Assembly (NCBI GenBank): GCA_001584585.1
Contig: LSYV01000054.1
Coordinates: 332,716-396,715 of the forward strand
Direction: 5' to 3'
DNA: 64,000 bases
DNA from: Gonium pectorale
Lineage: Eukaryota; Chlorophyta; Chlorophyceae; Chlamydomonadales; Volvocaceae
Below, one piece after another: positions 11,801 to 22,596 of this stretch. The translations under genes were made by a program, and so were the position numbers. Position 1 is the first letter of the stretch, and each line of letters opens with the position of its first letter. A model generated the notes under the pieces. The model made no database searches and was not told the DNA's origin. It saw nothing but the letters and a program-made list of their open reading frames with translations.

Positions 11801-12162
11801 CGCAGCTCGGCGTAAGCGGCCCGCATGCCGTCCGATACGCCCGGATCCAGCGACGCGCAGGAGCGGCGCAGCGCCAGCGCGTATAGCGCCAGCAGCGCCG
11901 GCCAGTGCTGCGGTCCGCTGGCCAGCCACAGCCCAGGCCACGGTCTGCCATCAGCGCCTGCATCCTCGGTGTCGGCTGCCAACACGTCCCTTCTGGCAGA
12001 CTCCACGTCGGCCTGTGAGAGCCGGAAGCTGCGATTGCCGGCGTCCGCAAGCACCTTGGCTGCCAGCGCTTGCAAGCGCGCCAGCGAGCGGCCTCGGACA
12101 TCAACATTTCTGTTGCCATTGTTTCTATTATCGGCGTGGGCCCGAGCCGATCGTGGCGGCAT
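8840..12162 (-). CDS. Large protein of unknown function with a C-terminal degenerate MYND-like zinc finger (copy 1)
   Basis: Exons on the minus strand: 12162-10562, 10372-9856 and 9596-8840. Introns 1 and 2 join in phase; the second uses donor GTATGT, giving LSHNG-YPITISLL across the junction. The start is the first ATG (MPPRSAR). The body is helical, Ala/Leu-rich and without a recognised fold. The end is CCANPRCTNLGG, then YCSQGCAEEH, which resembles the first and last ligand groups of a MYND finger. The middle Cys pair is replaced by an Asp/Gly run, so zinc binding is doubtful. A run of 59 N (11091-11149) lies in exon 1; the frames on its two sides agree only if its true length is 1 modulo 3, so the stated gap size or a base near it is wrong. 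Paralogous to the pseudogene at 14050-17246 and the remnant at 18440-19497. Function unknown; MYND fingers generally bind proline-rich peptides. Confidence 0.72.
11091..11149. other. Assembly gap (59 N)
   Basis: Run of N within exon 1 of the MYND-like gene. Codon phase on the two sides is inconsistent with exactly 59 bases. Confidence 0.99.
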
Positions 12163-12536
12163 GACTGGAGTGACGCACGTCACGGGAGCTGAGCATGGAC
12201 AATTGTTATAGGAGTATAGTAGATAAATAACTAGCTAAAGCTAACACAGCTCAGCTCCTCGGGGCTCCTCGGGACTTACAAACATAGAGCTATGCCTGCG
12301 TGTTCATGGCTCCACGCGTTATTGATGCAAACCTACCAATGGCTTTTTTGTACTGTGCGTCTTTTCCAAGCGGCTAGAGGACACGCGGGTACAGTTTGGA
12401 CGAGACAGTCTTTGGGTGCCGTCCGTTGCTGAAGGTTTGGAACTAGTTCGTAACAATCATAAACCCACTCCAGAAGGGGAAGGCAAGGGAGGCGAGTGCA
12501 AAGAGTGCCAACGGGCAACGGCGCTCCCCAGACAGC
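12163..12536. promoter_or_regulatory. Upstream region of MYND-like gene copy 1
   Basis: AT-rich tract at about 12205-12250 directly upstream of the minus-strand start at 12162, contrasting with the GC-rich gene body. No specific element is claimed. Confidence 0.3.
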
Positions 12537-12544
12537 CCGTCGTC

Positions 12545-13432
12545 CACCCGGGTACCACTCCCTGCCGGGGCTGAGTCAGGGAATGGCTCAACTTTGAGGG
12601 GTCATAACACCAGTGGCAAAAATCCTGTCAGAGCTGGGAAAGCTGGGGCTGTTCCGTCTAGATGTCCTCTTGCGGTCTGCCACGGTCCGGTGCTTGACGG
12701 ACTTTTTGCCAAGTGCCGTACAGGGCATGCCGTACAAGGGGTCTAAGAGCACAAAGTCGTGAACCAGCTACTGTCAGACCCGCCTGTCCATTGTTGAATG
12801 TCTAAAGTACGCTTATATACATGTATATGAGCGTTTTGGGGTTGTCTCAAGCTAGGGCAAGCTTAGGGCGGACTAACCACAGTTTGGTCGGTGGGTCACG
12901 TGCCAGATGACCGCATCCAACCCGCTAAAATAACAAGTAAATCGCACAACTGTAGCATCATAAAAGTCGCACGTGTGCTCACGGGCCTTGGAATGGAGCG
13001 GGCGGCCCAACTCGCGAAAACAGCCTACAATTCGCAAGGCGGAGGCCTCATTGAGGACGCCGCACTCAAATACGTATCCTACCCAATGTAGAAACCTATG
13101 AATGTGATCTTTCCGCTTCATTGGAGCTTAAAACAGCCTTCCAGCGGAGCGGCAGTTGAAGACAGTTGGCAGCAATTTGTGCCTTTCCTTGCCAGCTAGC
13201 CTTTGATTACAGCTGCTGAAGATTGAAGGACACGTTTGTGGAGCTGTGCAAGGCGTAGAAGGTGTTCTTGCACATGGTCGGCGGGGTCGACATTGGAGAC
13301 GCGCGCGCTATGCCGCAAGAATTGTTTGTGTCGAATGTATGTATGATACTAAACACTTTTATGAAGAAAGGGCGGGCTTTGGCGGCCTGACTCAACCGGC
13401 TGGCGCACGAACCCGGGAGTGGTACCCGGGTG
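12545..13432. mobile_element. Non-autonomous DNA transposon, 888 bp, 8-bp TSD (third family)
   Basis: A perfect 18-bp terminal inverted repeat CACCCGGGTACCACTCCC (12545-12562; complement at 13415-13432) is flanked by the exact 8-bp direct repeat CCGTCGTC (12537-12544 and 13433-13440). After a short indel the inverted similarity resumes around a TGAGTCAGG box on both sides (about 12570-12580 and 13385-13395). The interior is AT-richer than the genes and holds no transposase-like frame, so this is a deletion derivative or MITE-like element. The 8-bp duplication and CA...TG ends suggest the hAT group. Confidence 0.88.
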
Positions 13433-13440
13433 CCGTCGTC

Positions 13441-13964
13441 CGCAAATTAGACGTGGCGGCCTTTAGCGGGTCTGCCCAGCCCCTGCTGACCAGTTTAGGC
13501 TGTAACAGTTCTCTTGTGCATCTCACGACAGAGGACCTAACCTGCTGCACGCGCGTTCACGCTCCCTGGTACACATCAAGCAAGTTCCCACAAATGCCGA
13601 CGAGCCGCAAGCTCCCCAACAGCGGCCCCGGTCGTCACACCACTAGATCCATCAAAGGAAGGCACGCAGCTGAAAGCTGTTGATGCACTGTTAGATATCT
13701 ATGGGCGCAGCACATCAGTGACCAGCGTGCATCCTACGTCGTTAACTAGTGACAGTGTCCAGTGGCAAGGCATCGCCGGGCATGCATGAACTCAAGCAAT
13801 CCGGCGCTTTCTTCTCCCCGCCCGATGCACCTCTCCATCGCCATGTTATGCGAGTGCTTGCGCATGCCGTCCAGGCCCCAATCAAGCAAGCACGAGGCGT
13901 CCGAACAATCGTCCCTAGCGCATGTACACTTGTATCTGAGATCTTTATCTGTAACACCTATACA
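13441..13964. other. Intergenic, no gene recognised
   Basis: No coding signal seen. A minus-strand TGTAA at its right end probably belongs to the pseudogene. Confidence 0.5.
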
Positions 13965-13969
13965 TTACA
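13965..13969 (-). terminator. TGTAA signal (minus) retained after MYND-like pseudogene
   Basis: TTACA on the plus strand about 80 nt beyond the last recognisable coding similarity of copy 2. Confidence 0.4.
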
Positions 13970-14049
13970 AACACAGATCGCCCGGGGCTGATACAGCTTG
14001 CACGGCAGACCACATGTATTGCAATCGGGCAACCATGTACTCCTGGCTC

Positions 14050-17000
14050 ATGCTTGCATGGTATCCGACCCGCCTCCTGGTCCTCCAATCCGCCATATCC
14101 GGTACGGACCGGCAGCTGCATCTCCCGCCCCAAGGGCCCGGCCAGGTTGGTGCAGCGCGGGTTGGCGCAGCAGGGCAGCAGCAGGCGGAGGTCCGAGGGC
14201 GGCAGCAGCAGCGCGGCGGCAGCGACCCACTCCGCAGGGTCGCCAGGCGTCATGAAGGCCTCCAGATGCATCCAACGCGGCGCTGCTTGAAGGAGATGCG
14301 GCATCATGGGCCAGGGCATCCCCGGCGCCCATGAGTTCCAGCGCGGCGAGCAACTCCAGTTCCGGTGAGGCGGCGCCCGGGCCAGCTGCAGCACCGGCCT
14401 CTTGTCGGCCCCGCCGACGTTGGCAGCGCACTTGCTGAATAAGCCCACGGCGGCAGTTGCCTCAATCAGTCTAGCAAACGTCTCTGCGCCCGGCAGCGCC
14501 TCGGCCAGCGGCACCGGCGCCAGGCGGCTCAACAACCACAGCGCCGCCGCCAGCGCGGGTAGAAGGCCGTCCACGTCGTTCCCGCCGTCCATGGCCCCGA
14601 GAAGCGCCTCGCCCAGCGTGCAGCCCAGCAGCTCCGCCAGACCCCACTCGGGGCCGGACAGCAGGGAGGACGCCCAGGGCAGCGTGGCGCGGGCCGCAGC
14701 CAGCAGCGGCAGCCAGCGCAGCAGCGAGATGGTGATGGGGTACCTGTTGGGAACGAGCGGTGTAGGAAAGGCCGCGGTGTTGGAACCCAGCTGCGCGTCG
14801 ACTTGAGCGTGCAAACACATCACGCCAAGTCGCCAACTTTTCAGAGGGAACAGCATTGACCGCAGCATGGCGCATTAAGACGAGACCATAAAAAAAAAAT
14901 CAAATCAGTCAGCTGAGGCTGGGGCTAATTCCGCCTCCGCTTCTCCTACATCAATGGTTCACGCCGGGTACCTACCACATACCCGTTGTGGGAAAGGCGA
15001 GCGGCGTCCAGCACGATGGGGGGCATGGCGCGGAAGGCCGTCGGCAGGAGGTGGTGCACGATGTAGGACAACGCAGCACGCAGGCGGGGGGGGGCCCGCT
15101 GCGAAGCTGTCAGGCTCGCCGACCCCGAACGCTTCCGGGGCCGCCGCGGCCCCGCCCGCCGCCACGCCCCGCAGCCATCGCAGAGGCACCGGTGAGAGCA
15201 GGAGCTCCACCGCCCCCACGCCTTGATCGTACCACAGACAGGCCTAGTACTCTGCGACTGGCTCCGCTGCGCCCTTGCGGACCTTCTTGGCTGCGGTCGC
15301 CAGGAGCGACTGCGTGTCCCGCAAGGGCCCGAACGCCAGGACTTGAGCCCACGCAGCACGGTCGTACCCGCCCGGCAGCGTGAGCGACATTACGACCTCG
15401 GGACTGCACAGGCGCATCATGCGCTCGATACGAGAGACGTAGCCCGCGCCGAGGGCCGCCGCGACGTCAAGGGAGGGCGACGCGGGGAGCTCTGCAAGGC
15501 ACGGGACGCACGTGGGATGGCTGTGCATATTGACAGATTGAAGCAGCGGCGCGACGGGAGGTACTCAATTGAGACAAAAAGATACGGTGCTACTACTGGT
15601 TTCGTGCTACCAATGGTGGGGCATTCATGAGCGTCGTGAATGTAGCATTCGGAAACAACAGTCACTCGCGAACACGCAAACTCGTCTCGGAGGGTACCAC
15701 TACACCACGAAACACATAATAGTCAGGTCCGAGGACGCCTTGAGCCTTTCGCCAGACCCACCGCTATTGTCGCCCTGGGGCGACACAAGGAAAAGAGCTA
15801 ACAGACTCAAAGTGTAGGAGATACCATTGTTGCTCCACGCCACCGGCCGCAGAGGTGTCGACCTCGTACTGCTGCGCGCACTCCGCCGCCGCTAGCCGTA
15901 GCTCCCACAGGTGCTCCAGTTGGCCGAGGGCACCCGGCGGCGCGGCATCAGCGGTGCGCGCGGCCTCCTCGCGGCACGCCTCCGGTGCACACTTGAAAGC
16001 CCTCCAGAGCAACATGGCCATGGACCCCCCGGCTTTGACGGACGTTTCACCTGTTCCCTGTAACCTCCGGAGCAACAGCGCCTCATGGGCCGCCCAAAGC
16101 TTTCCTGGATGCGAGCCGTCCGCAGCAACGGCGCCTGCCTCGCCGGCAGCCTCGTCGGCTCCACCGGCGGCAGCGTCTGCGCCCGCCGCGCGCGGTAGCG
16201 CCTTGAGGGCTGCAGCCGCAAGTCGCATGGCCACCCAAAATGCGGCGCGGCGGTTCAGGGGCGGCAAGGAGGTGGCAGGGCCATCAAGGCCCATCGCGGG
16301 CTCCTCCACTGCCTTGCGGATGGTGTTCTCCCACATCTCCAGACCGAACTGCGCTATGTTACCGTCCATCTCCGCCGACCTCCTTGGCGCTGCGCCCGGC
16401 CCCTCCCCGGCCTGCGGCAGCCCGTAGGTTGGCCCGCCGTCCTGTGCCGCGCACAGCTGGACCAAGTGGTAGGAGAGCAGGTAGAACAGGCAGGGCCGGC
16501 CGCGCAGGTCGCCGGCGGGGCTGCCTGGAATGCCCAGGTGGATGAGGACGGGAGCTGCAAGCGCGAGGGGCGCCATTGCACGCCAGCAATGGCCCTCGCA
16601 CCCCGCTAGCAGCAGCACCGCACGGGCCCATTGCTCCAAGAGGCCACTTTCCACAACCTCGGCGGTGAGCTCGGCGCCAAGACCGCCAGCCAGGTAGCGC
16701 TTGAAGGCGGCAAGGAGGGAGATCACCTCGGCCAAAAGGGCTCCCACGGCTTCAGAGTTCCGCATGGACCGGCACTGGGACAGCTGGTCCGCAGCGCCCA
16801 AAAGCAGCGCTGCATAGCACCGGAATGCGTGCCCCCGGACGATTGCGAGAAGCAGACGGGTGAACTGCGCAGAGGTTGCCTCCCGTTGCTCAGGACTGAG
16901 GCCCTTTGGCGCTGCAACGACTTCCAGCGAGCCAAACAAAACTGTCCGCAGCTCGGCGTAAGCGGCCCGCATGCCGTCCGATACGCCGGGGTCCAGCGAC

Positions 17001-17246
17001 GCGCAGGAGCGGCGCAGCGCCAGCGCGTATAGCGCCAGCAGCGCCGGCCAGTGCTGCGGCCCGCTGGCCAGCCACAGCCCAGGCCACGGTCTGCCGTCAG
17101 CGCCTGCATCTTCATCTGCCAGTTGCCAACAGGTCCTTGACCGCAGACTCGACGTCGGCCTGTGACAGCCGGAAGCTGCGGTTGCCGGCCTCCGCAAGCA
17201 CCTTGGCCGCCAGCGCTTGCACGCGCGCGAGCGAGCCGCATCGCAT
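14050..17246 (-). pseudogene. MYND-like gene copy 2, disabled
   Basis: Collinear with copy 1 over all three exons (about 17246-15764, 15496-14990, 14757-14050). It carries several visible lesions. First, near 17120 the N-terminal frame (SLARVQALAAKVLAEAGNRS) runs into a stop by a 1-nt length difference from copy 1. Second, in exon 2 the copy 1 sequence VAEYQARL reads VAEY-stop, a CAG to TAG change at about 15243-15245. Third, a G-run at about 15085-15093 is one base longer than the matching stretch in copy 1, shifting the frame before the conserved LRAALSYIVHHLLPTAF. Fourth, exon 3 shifts frame near 14280-14390, and the second half of the finger (YCSQGC) is lost. A 555-residue open frame (17431-15764) survives across exon 1 but starts out of frame with the family. 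Splice sites and parts of introns are still near-identical to copy 1, so inactivation is recent. Confidence 0.82.
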
Positions 17247-18435
17247 TCCGTCTTTGCTGCTAGTGTTTTCTCTGCTAACAGCATGGGACCTTGCTCAGGC
17301 CCTACCTCAGCCTGCCCATTGCACATCAGGCCCTCCAGATCACACCAGGTCTTAGAGCACGCGGCCTGTCTAGGGGCCATCCGTTCAAGGGCCTTCGATG
17401 GCACGCGGATGCCGACAGCCATGCCGTACACACAGCGTCACACAGTGATGCTGCCGGCTAAGTGGCTTTGCTCGCTGCCTTCCTGCATAACTATTTGCGA
17501 AGGCTGTTATGCATTTTGGTGCCTGAACCCAGAGCTCCGCATTAACTTCATGCCGTTATTGGCTTTTTAGCATGCATGGTAACACGGGCGTAGTCAATCG
17601 TTCTCCGCCACTTTCGTAGAACCGCACGATCCGCTGGGTGGTACAGAACGGGAAATTGCTTTCAGGTACCGACTTTTGAGGACAGCGTGAGGACCAGGCT
17701 TGCCGGCACAAGCCCTCCTCACATTACCCAGATAGTTTGCAGGGCACACTCCCTTGCTTGAACCGAACGTATGCAGTGGCGGCGCGGCTGAGTCCATCAG
17801 CTTTAGAAGATGCTGGCGGCCATCGAGGCCCTGCGCAACCCGAAGCGGGGATGAGATGGGGACGGCACCTAGGAAGAAGGCTCTGTCCTGCGGCCGTGTG
17901 TATTAAACCATGCAACAAGAAGAAGCGCCTCCAGCTGGCGGCGCGGACCAAGGCAGGCAGCCCGAGCGCCCGTAGTACGACTTGTACGACGTCCGTGGCA
18001 TACAACACCGCCATTACATACAACATCACGCACACGCGCACAGACTCTACCAAAACACCAGGGATGGCAACCAACAGCCCCTTGCACCAAGAACGGCACA
18101 GCCGTCACTGCACATGACACAGGCACACCGACGCCCGTGCAGTCATACTATTCGTACACGGTATCCCTCTCCGGCTGCCGCGCCGCAGGGGGCCTGCACA
18201 AACCAGCGGCAGCATCAGCACCAGCTCGGCGCGTCGGCGGCACCAAATGAGGGCAATGACGGACCGGTGCGGCAACGCACGCCACACATACCGGTACGTG
18301 CTGTTGGGCTCCCGCGCACTGAAGCGAAGATCGGACTGCTGGACTGGGAAGGGTCTAACTTGCACCGGGAACTCCGGAGTCCAGACCTGGTGCGGCCGAC
18401 ACACAAGCGTGACAGGCAGCTCCGGCATCAGCTCT
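17247..18435. other. Intergenic, no gene recognised
   Basis: Contains no exon-like segment linked by splice sites. It separates pseudogene copy 2 from the remnant copy 3. Confidence 0.5.
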
Positions 18436-18439
18436 GGCC

Positions 18440-19497
18440 TCCGCACAGCTGGACCAAGTGGCAGGAGAGCAGGTAGGACAGGCAGGGCCGGCCGCGCCGG
18501 CTTTCACTATAGAAACACCCCTTGTTGTGGACATGATTTACGAAAAATGAGAGGGCAAACTTGACCCGGACTTGAGAAAAATGAGGTTCTGATAGGCCAT
18601 GTATCGTCGTCAGCCACACGAATTCCAGGGTCCGCAAACAGCCCAAAACGTACGGGTCCGATCCCATCTGCCGCCAATCATGGACGGCCACGGCAACATC
18701 TCACAAGGCCCCTACTTGGATGTGTGCCCAGGTGCTCAGTTCCGATTCATTAACATCGGTTTCGTGGTGATCCTGATGGGCGGTGAAATATCAGGTGCTT
18801 ACGTGTGTGATGATTCGGTTTTCGTTTTGCACCACTGGCCGCACCCCTCGAAACGTTTACGAAAACGGCACGGTCCCGTGGGGGCGAAATCGTCCCCAGC
18901 CAAACGAATTTCGTGGCCTCCGGAGGAAGGGGAAACGTGCGGCCTGACGAATCCCCAAAATGGAAGATAACCAGGCTGTATACGTGCCCCTTTTTCCCAG
19001 CCTCACCGGAGGAGCTTCTGGGCATGCTTATGCGCCGGATCGGGCGGTCAGGTCGTGTCATGTGGCCAACTGTAAGACGGGAAAAGGCTTACACGCACGT
19101 CGCATCGCACCGGGATTTCCGGGCCCTCAATCCGCAGCCACGTCCGCAGCGCCCGACAAAAGTGCAGCGTAGGCGCACAGCACCGGAACGCGCACGTCCG
19201 GGTACGACCGCGTCGAGCGCCAGGCCAGCAGCCCCGCTCCTGCGCAGCCTCCTGGGCACATCTTCCCCACCGCGCCACATCTATGGAGGCCCGCTGGGAG
19301 CCTGGGACTCCCACTTTCACTGCAGATATCTTCACGTCTACACCCTCCGCAGCTCGGCGTACGCGGCCCGCATGCCGTCCGATACGCCCGGATCCAGCGA
19401 CGCGCAGGAGCGGCGCAGCGCCAGCGCATACAGCGCCAGCAGCGCCGGCCAGTGCTGCGGTCCGCTGGCCAGCCACAGCCCAGGCCACGGGCCTGCC
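18440..19497 (-). pseudogene. MYND-like gene copy 3, fragment interrupted by a transposon
   Basis: Minus-strand remnants appear in the same order as in copies 1 and 2. At 19497-19349 is the segment encoding PWPGLWLASGPQHWPALLAL through MRAAYAELR. Near 19170-19120 is a diverged CAYAALLSGAAD segment. At 18497-18440 is RGRPCLSYLLSCHLVQLC. A 467-bp copy of the outer transposon (18512-18978) lies between the last two. The segment before the transposon and everything 3' of it are missing, so this cannot encode the protein. Confidence 0.8.
18512..18978 (-). mobile_element. Short, end-truncated copy of the outer transposon (no nested insert)
   Basis: Reverse-orientation match to both arms of the element at 5013-6969. 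The 18978 end carries the intact terminal repeat AAGATAACCAGGCTG (18964-18978). The other end stops inside the arm (GAAACACCCCTTGTTGTGG at about 18512), so about 40 bp and its inverted repeat are lost. It passes through the nested-insertion site uninterrupted near 18690 with GGCCGTCCATGATT on the element strand. Confidence 0.88.
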
Positions 19498-20886
19498 ATC
19501 GGACCCTTCGCCATTCTCGTTTAGCATGTCTATACCTGATCGAGGCGGATCCAAACAGGCGAAAGTCACGGTTTAAGGGCGCCCTGTTTGTTTGCGGCCG
19601 CTAGTCCAAACTTGCAGGTGGGTCAGACTGGCGCCGCATCTACTCATTGCAGCTGATGCTGGCACCGTGCTACTGGCAAGGGATGGAGCATAAGAAGGCG
19701 GCTGCGAGCCAGGCTGCGAGCCACGCCCTGTCCTGTGGAAATCTGTACTTGCAGGCCTGGGAAAGCCGAACCGTGACATCCGGTGAGCACTGCGCGCTGA
19801 CTTGATGGCTGCACTGAGAGTCAGCTCCGTGGAAGGACCATGAGCAACATAAAGAAAGCGAAACCTTCATCCCTGATGAAACGGCGGACCGTACTCCGCA
19901 ACGGGGAAAATAGTGCCCCCAAAAGCGGGACCACATGCTATGCACGTCCATCTCCAGTAAAACAACCATGTGCACGGTGTGGTCTCAAGCGCTCCCCGAC
20001 CACCACACACTACTCGATGCTGTTGCAGCACAGGGCTCCCACCCGCCATCCGCCCTCGCTTCCCTCTCCTTCCGCGCTTCCCATCCCCACGACGTTTCTG
20101 CCATCTCGGTCCATCTGCAACTCTTCCCCTCGCACAATGTGAAGATGCCCAAGCAGTCAGCTTCAGCTGGCTTTGGCAAGGCGCTACGGACGAGTCCGCA
20201 TTGCATCCCTTACCCTAAGCAACCTCGGAGCCCTTCGCAAGCCATCAAGCAGACTTGGCAGCTGGATGGCGCCGGGAAGCAAGAAGGCACAAGCTGAAGT
20301 ATCGGCACTGCATCATAGCAAGAGTACCGACGGAGGCAAGTGAAGCATTTAGCCACAACGCCGTACGTGGCTGCTTCGCAACCGCTGGATTCGCGCAGCG
20401 CGCATGTACGCCAGCCCAATTCGTATTTCCATCAAGGGCAGAACCTAACCCAGCAGGATAGAAGCCTACGCCCGGTTGGACCCTAGTGCTAGTCCCGCGC
20501 ATCACTGTACGCCCATCTTGCCCAAACGCCCGCAGGCCTCGGATCATGTATTGTACGATAGGCATCGTGCAACGACGCTCCATCTCAGCACCTGGATGCC
20601 AACCACAAGGTTCCTGTAGTGCACGTTATGCAACGTGCCGGCAGTCGCACCCACCAAGGCACATACGCTGTAATAGTGTGCAAATGCGCCAACATGCTGA
20701 AGCAGCTTAGCGCTGGAGTATGGAGCCGAGGCAAGTCGCATGCTGAGTGGTAAACCATATGCCTGCCACATGGAGGCCACGGCGCCACGTTGAGCGCCAT
20801 GAGATGTATATGGCTGCCACACCCAGAGCTGCCAGCCGGGCCATAACCCTTCCCATGGCGAGCTTGGCGAAGCCCTGAGCCCCGCT
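19498..20886. other. Intergenic, no gene recognised
   Basis: The plus-strand frame at 19840-20142 lacks the GC-rich third positions of genuine genes here. A plus-strand TGTAA occurs at 20669-20673, but no gene can be tied to it. Confidence 0.45.
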
Positions 20887-21622
20887 CTAGAGCGCATTCC
20901 CGGGAAGCAGGAACTTCCCCATGCCCGCGAACCCCTTGTTCAGCCAGTCCTTGGACGCGTCATCCAAGTGCTCCTCGAAATCGTGCAGCGTCCGGTGCTT
21001 GAGCTGCTTAAACATGGTGAAGAACTCTTCACGGAGCTTCTTCCAGTCGCCACCCTTCAGTTGGAGGGAAGGCGCTGCGTCCGCGCCCTCGGCCGCTTTG
21101 CTGCCGTCGGTCACACGCTTCCAACCCCGCGTGCCATCCTGCCGGAACAACTCAAACGGGTTGTCAGCGCTGGCCTTGCAGAACTGCTCCAGCTGCTTGT
21201 TGTCCAGCAGGAGTACCACCGCTTGCGCCTGGTGCTCCGCCACCTTGTCGGCAATCTTGCGGCCCAGGGGCGACAAGTCACTGGACCCGGACCGGGAATC
21301 CGACTGGTAGTAACCCACAATCTCGACACCGCCAGTGATATGCGTGTATGACTCCACCTGAGGGGAAGTAGGGGTTTTGTTGGCCGAGCAGTTTGCAGAC
21401 AGACCGCTGGAAGATCTCCCTCCGCACCTGGGCCAGACCAATTTCTAGCGCCGGCGCTAATGACAGTGTCGTGTGGCATAGCGGAATGACGTCATGGACC
21501 TCCACCGAGCCGCTCTCCACGCAGTTGCCCAGCAGAACACCGTTAACGCTGTTGGCGGGGAACTTGGCTGCGTGAGCTAATATCTTCAGAAGTGGCCCCT
21601 GGTGAACAACTACTGCTACCAT
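20887..21622 (-). CDS. EMC8: ER membrane protein complex subunit 8/9
   Basis: Cytosolic subunit of the ER membrane complex, which inserts tail-anchored and some multispanning membrane proteins. Two exons, 21622-21428 and 21357-20887, joined in phase, give 221 residues, close to the usual 205-210. The N-terminus HAAKFPANSVNGVLLG followed by DVIPLCHTTLSLAPALEIGL is the EMC8/9 signature. Then GGVEIVGYYQSD, LSPLGRKIADKVAE and VVLLLDNKQL follow. The C-terminal DFEEHLDDASKDWLN is the typical end of the family. It is an MPN-like fold without the metal-binding JAMM motif, so it is structural rather than a peptidase. A single EMC8/9 is the usual state in algae and plants. Start chosen as the only in-frame ATG before the conserved motif. 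Confidence 0.95.
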
Positions 21623-21806
21623 AATGAACCCGATTGAACAAAAGGCGCCAGCGTTGAAATGATGGGAAAGCTAAATCTGGTGGAGAGCAACTAGCAAGGG
21701 CACAGCAAACGACAGTAGAGTTCGTTGATAATTATATTTGAAACAGCATCGAGTTGGTATCGGTGCTAGGACACACGTCGACCGTACCAAACCCGACGCC
21801 CACGGT

Positions 21807-21873
21807 CCACCTCGACGGCCCCACCACGTAACCGCGACCCACCTCGACGGCCCCACCAGACGTAACCGCGACC
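21807..21873. repeat. Two-copy tandem repeat, 33-35 bp
   Basis: Units at 21807-21839 and 21839-21873 share CCACCTCGACGGCCCCACCA, then CGTAACCGCGACC, with a 2-bp indel. They lie about 190 bp upstream of the EMC8/9 start, where they could affect its promoter. Confidence 0.8.
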
Positions 21874-22251
21874 CTTTATGTTCCTGACAGGTTAGCATTC
21901 CACTTAGCCAAAACCCCGCAGTCAGTGCTCCCTCATAGGCTCAGACCCGGACCTCTCGACGCTCTCACTCGCCTGCGCCCTCGTGCCGAGTTGCGCCTCC
22001 TTGCGTAGCTGCTTGCTTGTTTGCATGAGCACCCTGTTTGTGAATACCCCCCTGCACCCCCCCTGTACCACTCAGCTTTCCGCACCACACATTGCTGCTG
22101 TATCCCCTCTACAGTCATGCGTTGCACTGTCGTGGATGCCGACTGACCAGCCACACACACACCCTGCCCACATCCTGCACATCCTGCCCTACGCAGCCCC
22201 GCAGCACCGGCCGCAGGAGTGCACGTGCGCGCCCGCGGCAAATTCAAGCAG
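21874..22251. other. Intergenic between EMC8/9 promoter and ZUP1 3' end
   Basis: No coding signal seen. Confidence 0.5.
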
Positions 22252-22256
22252 TTACA
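22252..22256 (-). terminator. Polyadenylation signal TGTAA (minus) of the ZUP1-like gene
   Basis: TTACA on the plus strand, about 340 nt beyond the stop at 22597. Confidence 0.55.
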
Positions 22257-22596
22257 CAGTCCTGAGTCACAGGCTGGTCTCCCTGCTTATCAGTGCCATA
22301 TCAATCACACGCGCTGGCTTGTGATGTGGGCAGTCCGCTAACTCCGCGCACTTTTGCCATACTATCCCGCAGCTCCCGCTGCCAAAGCCCGGGGGTGCTG
22401 TCGTAACGCACCCCACACGTCATGCAGCCACCTCAAGTGTGCCTGGCCGAGGCCACCCACACCCACCAACGGGCCCTGGACGCCCCCACTCAGCAGCCAC
22501 AACTGCAGACGAGTCCCCATCCGGGCTCCCCCCCTGTGCTCCTCCCTGGACGCCCACCGCCACCGCCCCCACGCGCAGCCTCCCGCGCGAGCTGCC

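Noticed and set aside
15764..17431. 555-residue minus-strand open frame as an intact gene
   Set aside because: Its N-terminal third is out of frame with copy 1, and the downstream exons carry a nonsense codon and frameshifts; it is the surviving part of a pseudogene.
19840..20142. Plus-strand basic protein frame
   Set aside because: Third codon positions are not GC-rich, there is no motif, and no splice context supports it.
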